Position numbers and translations under genes: made by a program. Of a stretch of 64,000 nucleotides of DNA, positions 34,766-42,677 are shown piece by piece. Under the pieces are notes generated by a model. That model was not told where the DNA came from. It made no database searches and saw only the letters and a program-made list of their open reading frames with translations. The DNA comes from Alcaligenes pakistanensis (lineage in GTDB: Bacteria; Pseudomonadota; Gammaproteobacteria; Burkholderiales; Burkholderiaceae_B): contig NZ_BMZN01000003.1 of assembly GCF_014652815.1 (NCBI RefSeq), forward strand, positions 637,429-701,428. The letters are read 5' to 3'. Within the stretch, counting starts at the first letter, position 1, and every line of letters starts with the position of its first letter.

Positions 34766-36817
34766 ATGAAGAAAATGTTAAGCCCCGGCCTGATCAGCGC
34801 CGGTGTTCTGGCCTGCCTACCCGCCGCAGCCCTGGCTCAAGCCACGGTTATTGAACAGCTCAGCCCCATTGTGGTGACAGGTGTTGCGCCTGAATCCCCC
34901 CTGCAGTTCACCACCAATCCCAAGCTGCCCCGCTTGCCCTTGCCTGCCAGCGACGGCACGGATTACCTGAAGACCATTCCCGGCTTTGCGGCCATCCGTA
35001 ATGGCGGCAGCAATGGCGACCCGGTACTGCGTGGCATGTTTGGCTCGCGTCTGGCGGTACTGACCAACGGCAGTTCCATGCCCGGTGCCTGCCCGTCCCG
35101 CATGGATGCGCCCAGCTCGTATATTTCACCCCAATCCTTTGATGAGCTGACCATTATCAAAGGCCCGCAAAGCGTGCGTTGGGGGCCGGGGGCTTCCGCC
35201 GGAACGGTGCGTTTCGAGCGTAAGCCTCCTGGTTTCACGGAGAAAGACGCCACCTTGGAGGCCAGTATTTTGGGCGGCTCGGCGGGTCGTCACGCGGGGA
35301 ATGTGGACTTTACGGCTGGGAACGAATCCTACTATGCCCGCCTGACTGCCAATCAAGACCGTGCTCAAGACTATAAGGATGGTGATGGGGAGCGTGTGCC
35401 TTCGCGCTGGAAGAAATGGAATACGGATGTGGCCATTGGCCTGACCCCCGATCCTGACACCGTACTGGAATTAAGCGCAGGCACGGGCGACGGCTATGCC
35501 CGCTATGCCGGTCGCGGTATGGACGGTACTCAATTCAAACGCGAGACCCTGGGCCTGCGTTTCCAGAAAGATATGCACGAAGGTGTGCTGCGTAATGTAG
35601 AAGCCCAGCTGTACTACAACTACGCCGATCACGTTATGGACAACTACGAGCTGCGCCCGTTCAAGCCTGGTGGCGGCATGTCCATGCCCATGGCTTCCAA
35701 TGTCGATCGCCTGACCTGGGGTGGCCGCCTGAGCATGGACTGGGCCTTGAGCGACGACCTGACGCTGACCACGGGTGTGGATGCCATGCGCAGCCGCCAT
35801 CGCAAGCGCAGTGGCATGGGGATGCAGAACTACCGCGACCAGGATTGGGTAAAAGATGCCGAGTTCGACAATATCGGTATCTTTACCGAAGCCCGTTGGG
35901 ATTTGAATGACTCCAGCCGCCTGATTGGCGGAGCTCGTCTGGACAAAGCCACGGCGCGTGACCTGCGTCCCAGCCTGGGCAGCAGCATGATGAGCATGCC
36001 CAACCCCGGTGCCAATGAACGCCGCAAGGAAACCCTGCCCAGCGCCTTCCTACGTATCGAGCATGATTTGGAGTCCCTGCCCTTGAGTCTGTATGCCGGT
36101 GTCGGCCACGTACAGCGCATGCCCGATTACTGGGAGATGATTTCCCCAGCCAGCGGTCCGCAAGGCAGTGCCAGCGCTTTCCTGGGCGTTCAACCCGAAA
36201 AGACAACACAGCTGGATTTTGGGGCGCAGTACAAAACTGAAACCGTCTCTGCCTGGGCTTCCGCCTATATCGGCCAGATTCAGGACTACATTTTGTTTGA
36301 TTACCTGCCCGGCGGCATGATGGGCACCAAAACCCAGGCTCGTAACGTTAATGCCCGCATTATGGGTGGCGAACTGGGTGCGGACTGGAAGGTGAATTCC
36401 AACTGGACGCTGGGAAGCAGCCTGGCCTATGCCTGGGGCCGCAACAGCACCGACAGCCGCGCTCTGCCACAAATGCCACCGCTGGATCTGCGTCTGACGG
36501 CGGACTATGTGCAAGGTCCCTGGTCAGCAGGAGGGGTATGGCGCCTGGTCGCCAAGCAGAATCGCTACGCTAAAGGACAGGGCAATGTGGTGGGCTACGA
36601 CTTTGGGCCTACCGGTGGGTTTGGTACCCTGTCGCTGTATGGCGGCTACAAAATCAACCGTAATCTGTCCCTGACGGCGGGTGTGGACAATGTGTTCGAC
36701 AAAACCTACGGTGAGCACCTGAATCTGGCCGGGAATAGTGGGTTTGGTTTTGGCGCGGCTACCCGCTTTAATGACCCCGGTCGCACCGTCTGGCTGCGAG
36801 CCGCTTTGTCCTTCTGA
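34766..36817 (+). CDS. oprC: TonB-dependent copper receptor, OprC-like
   Basis: A 683-residue outer-membrane receptor. The signal peptide ends near ALA-QA and there is no STN domain. The TonB-box-like region PIVVTGVA is followed by a plug with GGSNGDPVLRGMFGSRLAVL and SFDELTIIKGPQSVRWGPGA, characteristic of the copper-receptor subfamily. Barrel loops are unusually rich in methionine (PGGGMSMPMASN, RSGMGMQNY, SSMMSMPNPG, LPGGMMG), consistent with Cu(I) binding. It ends VWLRAALSF. The upstream in-frame start at 34706 would add a non-signal leader, so the ATG at 34766 is taken. It probably supplies copper, for example for the oxidase encoded upstream. Confidence 0.92.
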   Translation: MKKMLSPGLISAGVLACLPAAALAQATVIEQLSPIVVTGVAPESPLQFTTNPKLPRLPLPASDGTDYLKTIPGFAAIRNGGSNGDPVLRGMFGSRLAVLTNGSSMPGACPSRMDAPSSYISPQSFDELTIIKGPQSVRWGPGASAGTVRFERKPPGFTEKDATLEASILGGSAGRHAGNVDFTAGNESYYARLTANQDRAQDYKDGDGERVPSRWKKWNTDVAIGLTPDPDTVLELSAGTGDGYARYAGRGMDGTQFKRETLGLRFQKDMHEGVLRNVEAQLYYNYADHVMDNYELRPFKPGGGMSMPMASNVDRLTWGGRLSMDWALSDDLTLTTGVDAMRSRHRKRSGMGMQNYRDQDWVKDAEFDNIGIFTEARWDLNDSSRLIGGARLDKATARDLRPSLGSSMMSMPNPGANERRKETLPSAFLRIEHDLESLPLSLYAGVGHVQRMPDYWEMISPASGPQGSASAFLGVQPEKTTQLDFGAQYKTETVSAWASAYIGQIQDYILFDYLPGGMMGTKTQARNVNARIMGGELGADWKVNSNWTLGSSLAYAWGRNSTDSRALPQMPPLDLRLTADYVQGPWSAGGVWRLVAKQNRYAKGQGNVVGYDFGPTGGFGTLSLYGGYKINRNLSLTAGVDNVFDKTYGEHLNLAGNSGFGFGAATRFNDPGRTVWLRAALSF

Positions 36818-36885
36818 TCATTTCGTTTTCGCGCTGCTCAGGTCTGGCCGACTCGGCAGCGAAAACTAACACAAAAAATCAGAGC

Positions 36886-36914
36886 AAAAAAAAGGGACAC
36901 CTAGCTGGTGTCCC
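36886..36914 (-). terminator. Strong intrinsic terminator, minus strand
   Basis: GGGACACC and GGTGTCCC pair perfectly around a 5-base loop and are followed on the minus strand by eight U residues. It ends transcription from the rpoH side, 163 bp past the rpoH stop. Confidence 0.9.
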
Positions 36915-36985
36915 ATAAACATCCGCTTCAAAAGGGAGGGGAAGAGGAGAAGCCGAAGCGGATGCGCAAATGCCGATTTGCATAG
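36886..36985 (-). ncRNA. Candidate small RNA or processed rpoH 3' UTR with C/U-rich loop
   Basis: Three consecutive hairpins read on the minus strand: GCAAAT/ATTTGC (36966-36981), CATCCGCTTC/GAAGCGGATG (36920-36964) with a 25-base loop, and the U8 terminator (36886-36914). In the minus-strand RNA the middle loop is pyrimidine-rich and contains CUCCUC and CCCUCCC, complementary to Shine-Dalgarno sequences. This architecture is that of a Hfq-type or anti-SD small RNA. I see no good promoter between it and rpoH, so it may be cut from the rpoH mRNA. The 5' end is a guess. Confidence 0.5.
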
Positions 36986-37076
36986 GTGGCAAAAATCAGC
37001 AGATGTATTGTTTAGTCCGCGCAGATCAGCTTAAGTTCTACGAATTCCCTGAAAACTTGTAACTCTTTAAAACGGC

Positions 37077-37973
37077 TTAGACCGCGCCCGCCAAAGCGAC
37101 GCGCAACTTCTTGAATGCCGCCACTTCGATTTGACGGATACGCTCTGCCGACACGCCAAATTCGGCAGCCAGATCGTGCAGCGTGGCACCACCCTCGTCC
37201 TGCAACCAGCGGGCGCGCACAATGCGCTGCGAGCGCTCGTCCAAGGTGTCGATGGCTTCTTCCAGGCCACTGCCTTCCAGCATGTCCTGAGCACGGCGTT
37301 CCAGCACGCGTGTGGGCTCCTCCTGTCCTTCATCGGACAAGTAGGAAATAGGCGCGAAATGCTCATCGTCGTCGTTGGTAGGGGCTTCCAGGGCCATATC
37401 ATGGCCAGACAGCCGCACTTCCATCTCGCTGACGTCCTGCGGACGCACATCGAGTTCACGTGCAATGGCATCGACTTGCGCAGTGTCCAGTGTTTGACCG
37501 TCCGGACGCATGCGACGCAGGTTAAAAAACAGTTTGCGTTGGGCCTTGGTCGTGGCCACTTTGACCATGCGCCAGTTACGGACCACGTATTCGTGAATTT
37601 CGGCCTTGATCCAGTGCACAGCAAAGGACACCAGACGGACACCACGCTCGGGGTCAAACCGTTTGACGGCCTTCATCAAGCCCACATTACCTTCCTGGAT
37701 CAGGTCGGCGTGGGGCAAGCCATAGCCCAAGTACTGGCGGGCAATGGAGACCACCAGACGCAGGTGCGACAAAATCAGTTCACGCGCAGCGTCCAGGTCA
37801 TCCTGGTCGCGCAGGCGCTGGCCCAACTCAGTTTCGCGTTCAGCGCTGAGCATGGGCAGGCGGTTAACAGCAGAAATATACGCTTCGATCGTCCCCAGTG
37901 CGCCTGGATTAGACACGGCGGCGACCAGATCATTACCAGACGTCAGGGCCAAAGCGTTCGCTTGTTGTGTCAT
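37077..37973 (-). CDS. rpoH: RNA polymerase sigma factor RpoH (sigma-32)
   Basis: The heat-shock sigma factor, 298 residues. Region 2 has AARELILSHLRLVVSIARQY and HADLIQEGNVGLMKAVKRFD. The diagnostic RpoH box appears as QRKLFFNLRRM, and region 4 has GATLHDLAAEFGVSAERIRQ. The open frame extends to 38048, but AAGGATT precedes the ATG at 37973, which begins the expected MTQQANALAL. It is preceded by a perfect CIRCE element, implying repression by HrcA, and followed by the structured 3' region. Confidence 0.97.
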   Translation of the reverse strand: MTQQANALALTSGNDLVAAVSNPGALGTIEAYISAVNRLPMLSAERETELGQRLRDQDDLDAARELILSHLRLVVSIARQYLGYGLPHADLIQEGNVGLMKAVKRFDPERGVRLVSFAVHWIKAEIHEYVVRNWRMVKVATTKAQRKLFFNLRRMRPDGQTLDTAQVDAIARELDVRPQDVSEMEVRLSGHDMALEAPTNDDDEHFAPISYLSDEGQEEPTRVLERRAQDMLEGSGLEEAIDTLDERSQRIVRARWLQDEGGATLHDLAAEFGVSAERIRQIEVAAFKKLRVALAGAV

Positions 37974-38057
37974 GGAAAATCCTTCAAAAGTCAGCCGGCG
38001 AGAGCACAAACACAAGGCCCTCAAACCGTACAAAACGTATTTCAACAATCATTGAGT

Positions 38058-38084
38058 TTAGCACTCGATGCTCTGGAGTGCTAA
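38058..38084. promoter_or_regulatory. Perfect CIRCE operator (HrcA site) upstream of rpoH
   Basis: The arms TTAGCACTC and GAGTGCTAA, separated by exactly 9 bases, match the CIRCE consensus without mismatch. It lies 85 bp upstream of the rpoH ATG, over the predicted transcription start. HrcA would therefore repress rpoH at normal temperature. Confidence 0.97.
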
Positions 38085-38090
38085 AAATTT

Positions 38091-38119
38091 CGAATACAGG
38101 AATAAGAGCGTCGCAGCAA
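38091..38119 (-). promoter_or_regulatory. Probable rpoH promoter
   Basis: On the minus strand TTGCTG and TATTCG are spaced by 17 bp. The start would fall near 38084, at the edge of the CIRCE element, the usual arrangement for HrcA control. The -10 match is moderate. Confidence 0.5.
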
Positions 38120-38155
38120 GAAAAAGTTCACTGCTATAGAGAAAACAGCGACAAA

Positions 38156-38226
38156 TCGGTGGGCAGAACACCACAAACAGGTAAAAAACCGTGGCTGACT
38201 GAGCGTAACGCCTTCTTGCCCACCGA
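38156..38226. repeat. 10-bp inverted repeat downstream of fghA
   Basis: TCGGTGGGCA and TGCCCACCGA are perfectly complementary but 51 bases apart, in the 287-bp gap between the rpoH and fghA genes. It could form a long-range stem in the fghA 3' end. No certain function. Confidence 0.35.
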
Positions 38227-38260
38227 AAAATAACAAAGTGCGACCTTGTTTATCCAGCGA

Positions 38261-39154
38261 TCACAGCCGCTCGGCGTGAAAGTTCAGATGGTCCTGAATA
38301 AAGGTCGAGATGAAGTAGTAGCCGTGGTCATAGCCTTCGTGACGGCGCAAGGTCAAAGGCTGTTTAGCCTGCTCGCAAGCCTGCTCAAATACTTCCGGAT
38401 ACAGTTGTTCGGCCAAAAAACCGTCGCTCAAACCCTGGTCCACCAAAATACCGGCGGGATACGGCGTGCTGGCCTTGGCCATCAAGGCACTGGCGTCATG
38501 CTGCTCCCAGGCTTGACGATTCTGGCCCAGATAAGCGCCAAAGGCTTTTTCACCCCAGGGGCAGCGTGTTGGCGCGGCAATGGGTGCAAAGGCAGAAACA
38601 GAACGGTATTTGCCGGGATGACGCAGCGCCAGAGTCAAGGCACCATGGCCACCCATAGAGTGACCAAAAATACCGACACGGCTGGCATCACCAGGCAGGA
38701 TGGTAGTGACCAGATCAAACAGCTCCTGGCTCACATAACTTTCCATGCGGTAGTGCTGGCTCCAGCCGGGCTGGGTGGCATCCAGGTAGAAACCGGCACC
38801 GGTTCCCAGATCCCAGCCCTCATCCTCCCCTTCCACACCGGCGCCACGCGGGCTGGTGTCAGGGGTGACCAGCATGATGCCGTGCTCGGCAGCGTAACGC
38901 TGGGCAGCAGCCTTGATCATGAAAGTTTCTTCGGTGCAGGTTAGACCTGCCAGGAAAAACAGCACAGGCACGCGGCCTTGGCCAATGGCTTCTGCCAAAC
39001 TGGCGGCACCCTTCTGCGCGCTGGCCTGCAATTGCGGCGGCATGTACACAGAAAAACGCATGGGCAGGCCAATTGTCTGCGAAGCGTGTTGGTAATAGCG
39101 CTGCCAACCATCAAAACAGCGGTGTTCGTTGAGCAGTTCCAGTGTCTGAGCCAT
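38261..39154 (-). CDS. fghA: S-formylglutathione hydrolase
   Basis: Hydrolyses S-formylglutathione to formate and glutathione, the second step of formaldehyde detoxification. It is a 297-residue alpha/beta hydrolase with the nucleophile elbow GHSMGGHGAL, the oxyanion region FLAGLTCTEETFMIKA, PDTSPRG, and the catalytic Asp and His in DQGLSDGF and EGYDHGYYFI. These are standard for the esterase D family. AGAGGGGG precedes the ATG. It lies 127 bp downstream of the dehydrogenase that makes its substrate. Confidence 0.96.
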   Translation of the reverse strand: MAQTLELLNEHRCFDGWQRYYQHASQTIGLPMRFSVYMPPQLQASAQKGAASLAEAIGQGRVPVLFFLAGLTCTEETFMIKAAAQRYAAEHGIMLVTPDTSPRGAGVEGEDEGWDLGTGAGFYLDATQPGWSQHYRMESYVSQELFDLVTTILPGDASRVGIFGHSMGGHGALTLALRHPGKYRSVSAFAPIAAPTRCPWGEKAFGAYLGQNRQAWEQHDASALMAKASTPYPAGILVDQGLSDGFLAEQLYPEVFEQACEQAKQPLTLRRHEGYDHGYYFISTFIQDHLNFHAERL

Positions 39155-39281
39155 AGCCCCCTCTTGTTTTCAATTGCAGATCCGACCCAAAGCCTGATGA
39201 CACATCAAACAGTGGCACGCTGGCTTTGGAGCCGGGATAAAGGGCACAGGCCACTGCCTGCGCCTCTTTAAACAACCTCTA

Positions 39282-40388
39282 TTAGTACATCACCACCGAA
39301 CGGATGGATTTGCCTGCATTCATCAGATCAAACCCTTCGTTGATGCGCTCCAACGGCAAGGTGTGGGTGATCAGATCGTCGATGTTGATCTTGCCATCCA
39401 TGTACCAATCCACAATCGTCGGTACGTCAGTACGGCCACGGGCGCCACCAAAGGCGGAACCCTTCCATTCGCGCCCCGTTACCAGCTGGAACGGACGAGT
39501 GGAGATTTCTGCACCGGCTTCAGCCACACCAATAATGATGGACTGGCCCCAACCACGGTGGCAGCACTCCAGCGCCTGACGCATCACCTTGGTGTTGCCG
39601 ATACATTCAAAGGAGTAATCCGCACCGCCGTCTGTCAGTTGAATGATGTGGTCGACCACGTTTTCAACTTCATTGGGGTTCACAAAGTCGGTCATGCCGA
39701 ACTGGCGAGCCATGGCCTGGCGCTCGGGGTTGATATCCACGCCAATGATCTTGCCAGCGCCAACCATCTTGGCACCCTGGATCACGTTCAGGCCGATGCC
39801 GCCCAGACCGAACACCACCACGTTGGCACCCGCTTCCACCTTGGCTGTAAACAGCACAGCGCCCAGACCTGTAGTGACGCCACAGCCGATATAACAAACC
39901 TTATCGAAAGGCGCGTCGCTACGAATCTTGGCCAAGGCAATTTCCGGCACCACGATGTGGTTGGCGAAAGTCGATGTGCCCATGTAATGGTGCACAGGCT
40001 TGCCGCCAATGGAAAAGCGCGACGTGCCGTCCGGCATCAAGCCCTTGCCCTGGGTAGAGCGAATGGCGGTACACAGGTTGGTCTTGCGCGACAGGCAGGA
40101 TTTGCACTGCCGACACTCGGGTGTGTACAAAGGGATCACGTGATCACCGGGACGCAGGCTGGTCACGCCCGCACCCACATCCAGCACCACGCCTGCGCCT
40201 TCATGGCCCAGAATGGCAGGGAACAAACCTTCTGGATCAGCGCCAGACAGGGTGTAGTAATCGGTATGGCAAATGCCCGTCGCCTTGATTTCGACCAGCA
40301 CTTCGCCCGCTTGGGGACCTGCCAGATCGACCTCTTCAATCGTTAGCGGAGCGCCCGCTTTCCAGGCAACAGCTGCACGTGTTTTCAT
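39282..40388 (-). CDS. frmA: S-(hydroxymethyl)glutathione dehydrogenase, class III alcohol dehydrogenase
   Basis: Oxidises the formaldehyde-glutathione adduct with NAD+. It has 368 residues. The catalytic zinc site region is [12 protein letters not shown], the structural zinc lobe is [15 protein letters not shown], and the nucleotide-binding site [20 protein letters not shown] is followed by GVDINP. The sequence [19 protein letters not shown] is typical of class III enzymes. An in-frame GTG at 40397 lies too close to the GGAGG site, so the ATG at 40388 is chosen. A GGTCC-TTCG-GGACC hairpin sits upstream (about 40435-40448), possibly a leader element. No FrmR regulator is adjacent. Confidence 0.97.
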   Translation of the reverse strand: MKTRAAVAWKAGAPLTIEEVDLAGPQAGEVLVEIKATGICHTDYYTLSGADPEGLFPAILGHEGAGVVLDVGAGVTSLRPGDHVIPLYTPECRQCKSCLSRKTNLCTAIRSTQGKGLMPDGTSRFSIGGKPVHHYMGTSTFANHIVVPEIALAKIRSDAPFDKVCYIGCGVTTGLGAVLFTAKVEAGANVVVFGLGGIGLNVIQGAKMVGAGKIIGVDINPERQAMARQFGMTDFVNPNEVENVVDHIIQLTDGGADYSFECIGNTKVMRQALECCHRGWGQSIIIGVAEAGAEISTRPFQLVTGREWKGSAFGGARGRTDVPTIVDWYMDGKINIDDLITHTLPLERINEGFDLMNAGKSIRSVVMY

Positions 40389-40540
40389 GTGGTCCACCCT
40401 CCGGGTAAAAGTAATTATGGTTACAGCAAACTCGGTCCTTCGGGACCAAACTCTTAAAGTATAGAGAGTATTTTATAAGGCGCTGCCGGGCTGTCTGCAT
40501 CTTGTATGGATAAAGACGGCCATACAGCACCCGACGGGCC

Positions 40541-41782
40541 TCAATACAAGGACGATTTACCCGTTAACAGCACGCCCAGGCGCAACATACCATAGGCCAG
40601 ATAATCGCCCAGCCGACTGAACAGGCCCAGGCGCTGATACTGCTCCTGATTAACCCGCGTGGCATTGTGCTCAATTTCGTATTCCAGCTTGGCCTGCAGG
40701 TTCTGGGTAAAGGGCGCGTCCTGAATCAGGACATTGGCCTCACGTGCCAGCAACAGGCTAAAAGGATCCAGGTTGGATGAACCGACCATGGAATAGTCAT
40801 CGATCACCGCTACTTTGGCGTGCAAGTAACTGGCCTTGTACTCGTACAGCTCAATGCCATGATCCAGCAATTTCCCATACATGAATCGACAGGCCCGGTA
40901 CTGCAAGAAGTACTCGGCATGACCTTGCAGCAACAAGCGCACCCGTACGCCGCGCTCAGCCGCCTGTTCAATACGCCGTCGCAAGGTGCGACCTGGAAAG
41001 AAATAGGCATTGGCCAAGATGACTTGCTCTTGCGCCTTGCACAGCAAATGCAGATAGGCCTGCTCGATTTGCTGACGATGGCGCACATTATCCCGCAGCA
41101 ACAAACTTGCCCGTATGCCTTCAAATACCTGACCGGCCTGTTGTGCCTGCTTGCGTGCCTGCCGCCGCTTGCGCCATTCACGCCAGGTAGTGAAGCGTTG
41201 CGTAAAACTGTCCCAGTCCTGGCGTCGCCGCCAAGCCATACGCAGCCATAAGGCCTGCTGGGCACGAACCATATCATCCACAATCGGCCCTTCGCAACGT
41301 ACGGCGAAATCAAAGCGCGGTTTCCCCTCACCGTTGACCAAAGGCACATCGTCAAAGTCGTCCAGGATATTGATGCCGCCAACAAAACCCACGCGCTCAT
41401 CAACTACCAACATTTTTCGGTGCAATCTACGCAGGCGTCGTAAGGACAGACGCGGTTCGCGCCAGCCCTGGGGTTTGGGACGATAAATCCGGTAGCGGGC
41501 GCGCATCGCCTTTAACTGCTCGGCAATCTGCAAGGCGTGTACATCGCTGCCAAAGCCATCCACCACCACACGCACCCGCACACCGCGCTCGCAGGCTCGC
41601 CGCAAGGCGTCCAGAACACTGTGCCCGCTGTCATCCAGGTTGAAGATATAGGTTTCCAGATGCAGGCGTTTCTGTGCCTGATCGATAGCCGCACAAATGG
41701 CCGGAAAGAATTCCTGGCCATTTTGCAGCAAGGTGATTTGATTACCTTCGTGCCAATGTGGATCGCGCTTCAGACTCGGCAT
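40541..41782 (-). CDS. clsB: Cardiolipin synthase B / phospholipase D family
   Basis: A 413-residue phosphatidyltransferase with two HKD motifs: LHRKMLVVDERVGFVGGINI near residue 120 and LHAKVAVIDDYSMVGSSN near residue 318. It would make cardiolipin from phosphatidylglycerol or phosphatidylethanolamine at the inner membrane. A basic linker (WREWRKRRQARKQAQQ) lies between the halves. It is the last gene of the fmdB-DUF502-aspS-ybhP-clsB series, 25 bp after the ybhP-like gene, the same pairing as clsB-ybhP in E. coli. Confidence 0.92.
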   Translation of the reverse strand: MPSLKRDPHWHEGNQITLLQNGQEFFPAICAAIDQAQKRLHLETYIFNLDDSGHSVLDALRRACERGVRVRVVVDGFGSDVHALQIAEQLKAMRARYRIYRPKPQGWREPRLSLRRLRRLHRKMLVVDERVGFVGGINILDDFDDVPLVNGEGKPRFDFAVRCEGPIVDDMVRAQQALWLRMAWRRRQDWDSFTQRFTTWREWRKRRQARKQAQQAGQVFEGIRASLLLRDNVRHRQQIEQAYLHLLCKAQEQVILANAYFFPGRTLRRRIEQAAERGVRVRLLLQGHAEYFLQYRACRFMYGKLLDHGIELYEYKASYLHAKVAVIDDYSMVGSSNLDPFSLLLAREANVLIQDAPFTQNLQAKLEYEIEHNATRVNQEQYQRLGLFSRLGDYLAYGMLRLGVLLTGKSSLY

Positions 41783-41807
41783 GCTTGCTAGGCCTAGGCG
41801 CTCCCCC

Positions 41808-42659
41808 TTAGGGTAGCTCCAGCTCAGTCAGGATAGGAGCATGGTCGGACAATTGCTTCCAGGGCTCACCCACCAGCACACGGGCATTACGCACTGCAAA
41901 GCCACGCTGGTAAACACGGTCCAACCGTAACCAGGGGAACGCTGCCGGGAAGGTCCGAGGAGGTGGCGTCATACGCGCGGCCCCGTTCACGCCAAGCTGG
42001 ATACCTTGTTCAGGCACCACCAGCCCGCTTTTACGCATGGTACGCAGCCACTGGATGGGCTGGCGCAGCCGGAAACGCTTATCAGCCTGACCACGAGGCG
42101 AAAAGGAAAACACTTCGTACAGGTTCAATTGCTGCACAAAAATGGGCGCCAGACGGTTATTCCAGTCGTTGAAGTCGCCTGCGATCAGCAAAGGCTCGTC
42201 CGCCGGGACGATGCGCTTGATGCGATCGAGCAAGGCCTGAATCTGGCGAACACGTCCCCCATTGAACAGGCCCAGGTGGACCACAATGCAATGCACCGGG
42301 CGGCCACCGACATCCACAATCGCATGGAGCAAACCGCGCTGTTCCATACGATGGTCGGAAATATCCTGGTTTTCGTACTGCAGAATGGGAAAGCGCGACA
42401 AAAGCGCATTGCCGTGATCCGTATGAGGACGAACCACATTGCATCCGTAGGCCGTATTCATGCGCAAGGCAGCGGCCAGGGATTCGTGCTGGGCGTCCAG
42501 ACTGCTTTGCAGCTGGTTACGCCCCTGCACTTCCTGCAAAAACAACAGGTCAGGAGACAGTCCGTAAAGTCCCAGGCGTAAATCCGCCAAGGACTCCCGT
42601 TTACCCGAAGCCGAGCGGCCTTTGTGAATGTTGTAGCTAACTACCCGAATCACTGACAC
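41808..42659 (-). CDS. Endonuclease/exonuclease/phosphatase family protein (YbhP-like)
   Basis: A 283-residue metal-dependent hydrolase of the EEP fold. Family motifs are VVSYNIHKG, FLQEV, HLGLFNGGRVRQ, IAGDFNDWNN and the C-terminal LSDHAPILTEL with the catalytic Asp-His. The substrate is unknown; its neighbour clsB suggests a phospholipid head group or phosphodiester. It starts 18 bp after the aspS stop. Confidence 0.9.
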   Translation of the reverse strand: MSVIRVVSYNIHKGRSASGKRESLADLRLGLYGLSPDLLFLQEVQGRNQLQSSLDAQHESLAAALRMNTAYGCNVVRPHTDHGNALLSRFPILQYENQDISDHRMEQRGLLHAIVDVGGRPVHCIVVHLGLFNGGRVRQIQALLDRIKRIVPADEPLLIAGDFNDWNNRLAPIFVQQLNLYEVFSFSPRGQADKRFRLRQPIQWLRTMRKSGLVVPEQGIQLGVNGAARMTPPPRTFPAAFPWLRLDRVYQRGFAVRNARVLVGEPWKQLSDHAPILTELELP

Positions 42660-42677
42660 GCTGTCTCCCGATCTGAC

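Noticed and set aside
36930-36954. Plus-strand reading of the purine-rich loop as a CsrA-type GGA site
   Set aside because: On the plus strand neither hairpin is followed by a U run, while the minus strand has a clear U8 terminator, so transcription from the rpoH side is far more likely.
37131-38084. Plus-strand frame opposite rpoH
   Set aside because: Antisense shadow of a conserved gene. It also crosses the CIRCE element and rpoH promoter.
39363-40346. Plus-strand frame opposite the formaldehyde dehydrogenase gene
   Set aside because: Antisense shadow with His/Ala-rich composition and no motif.
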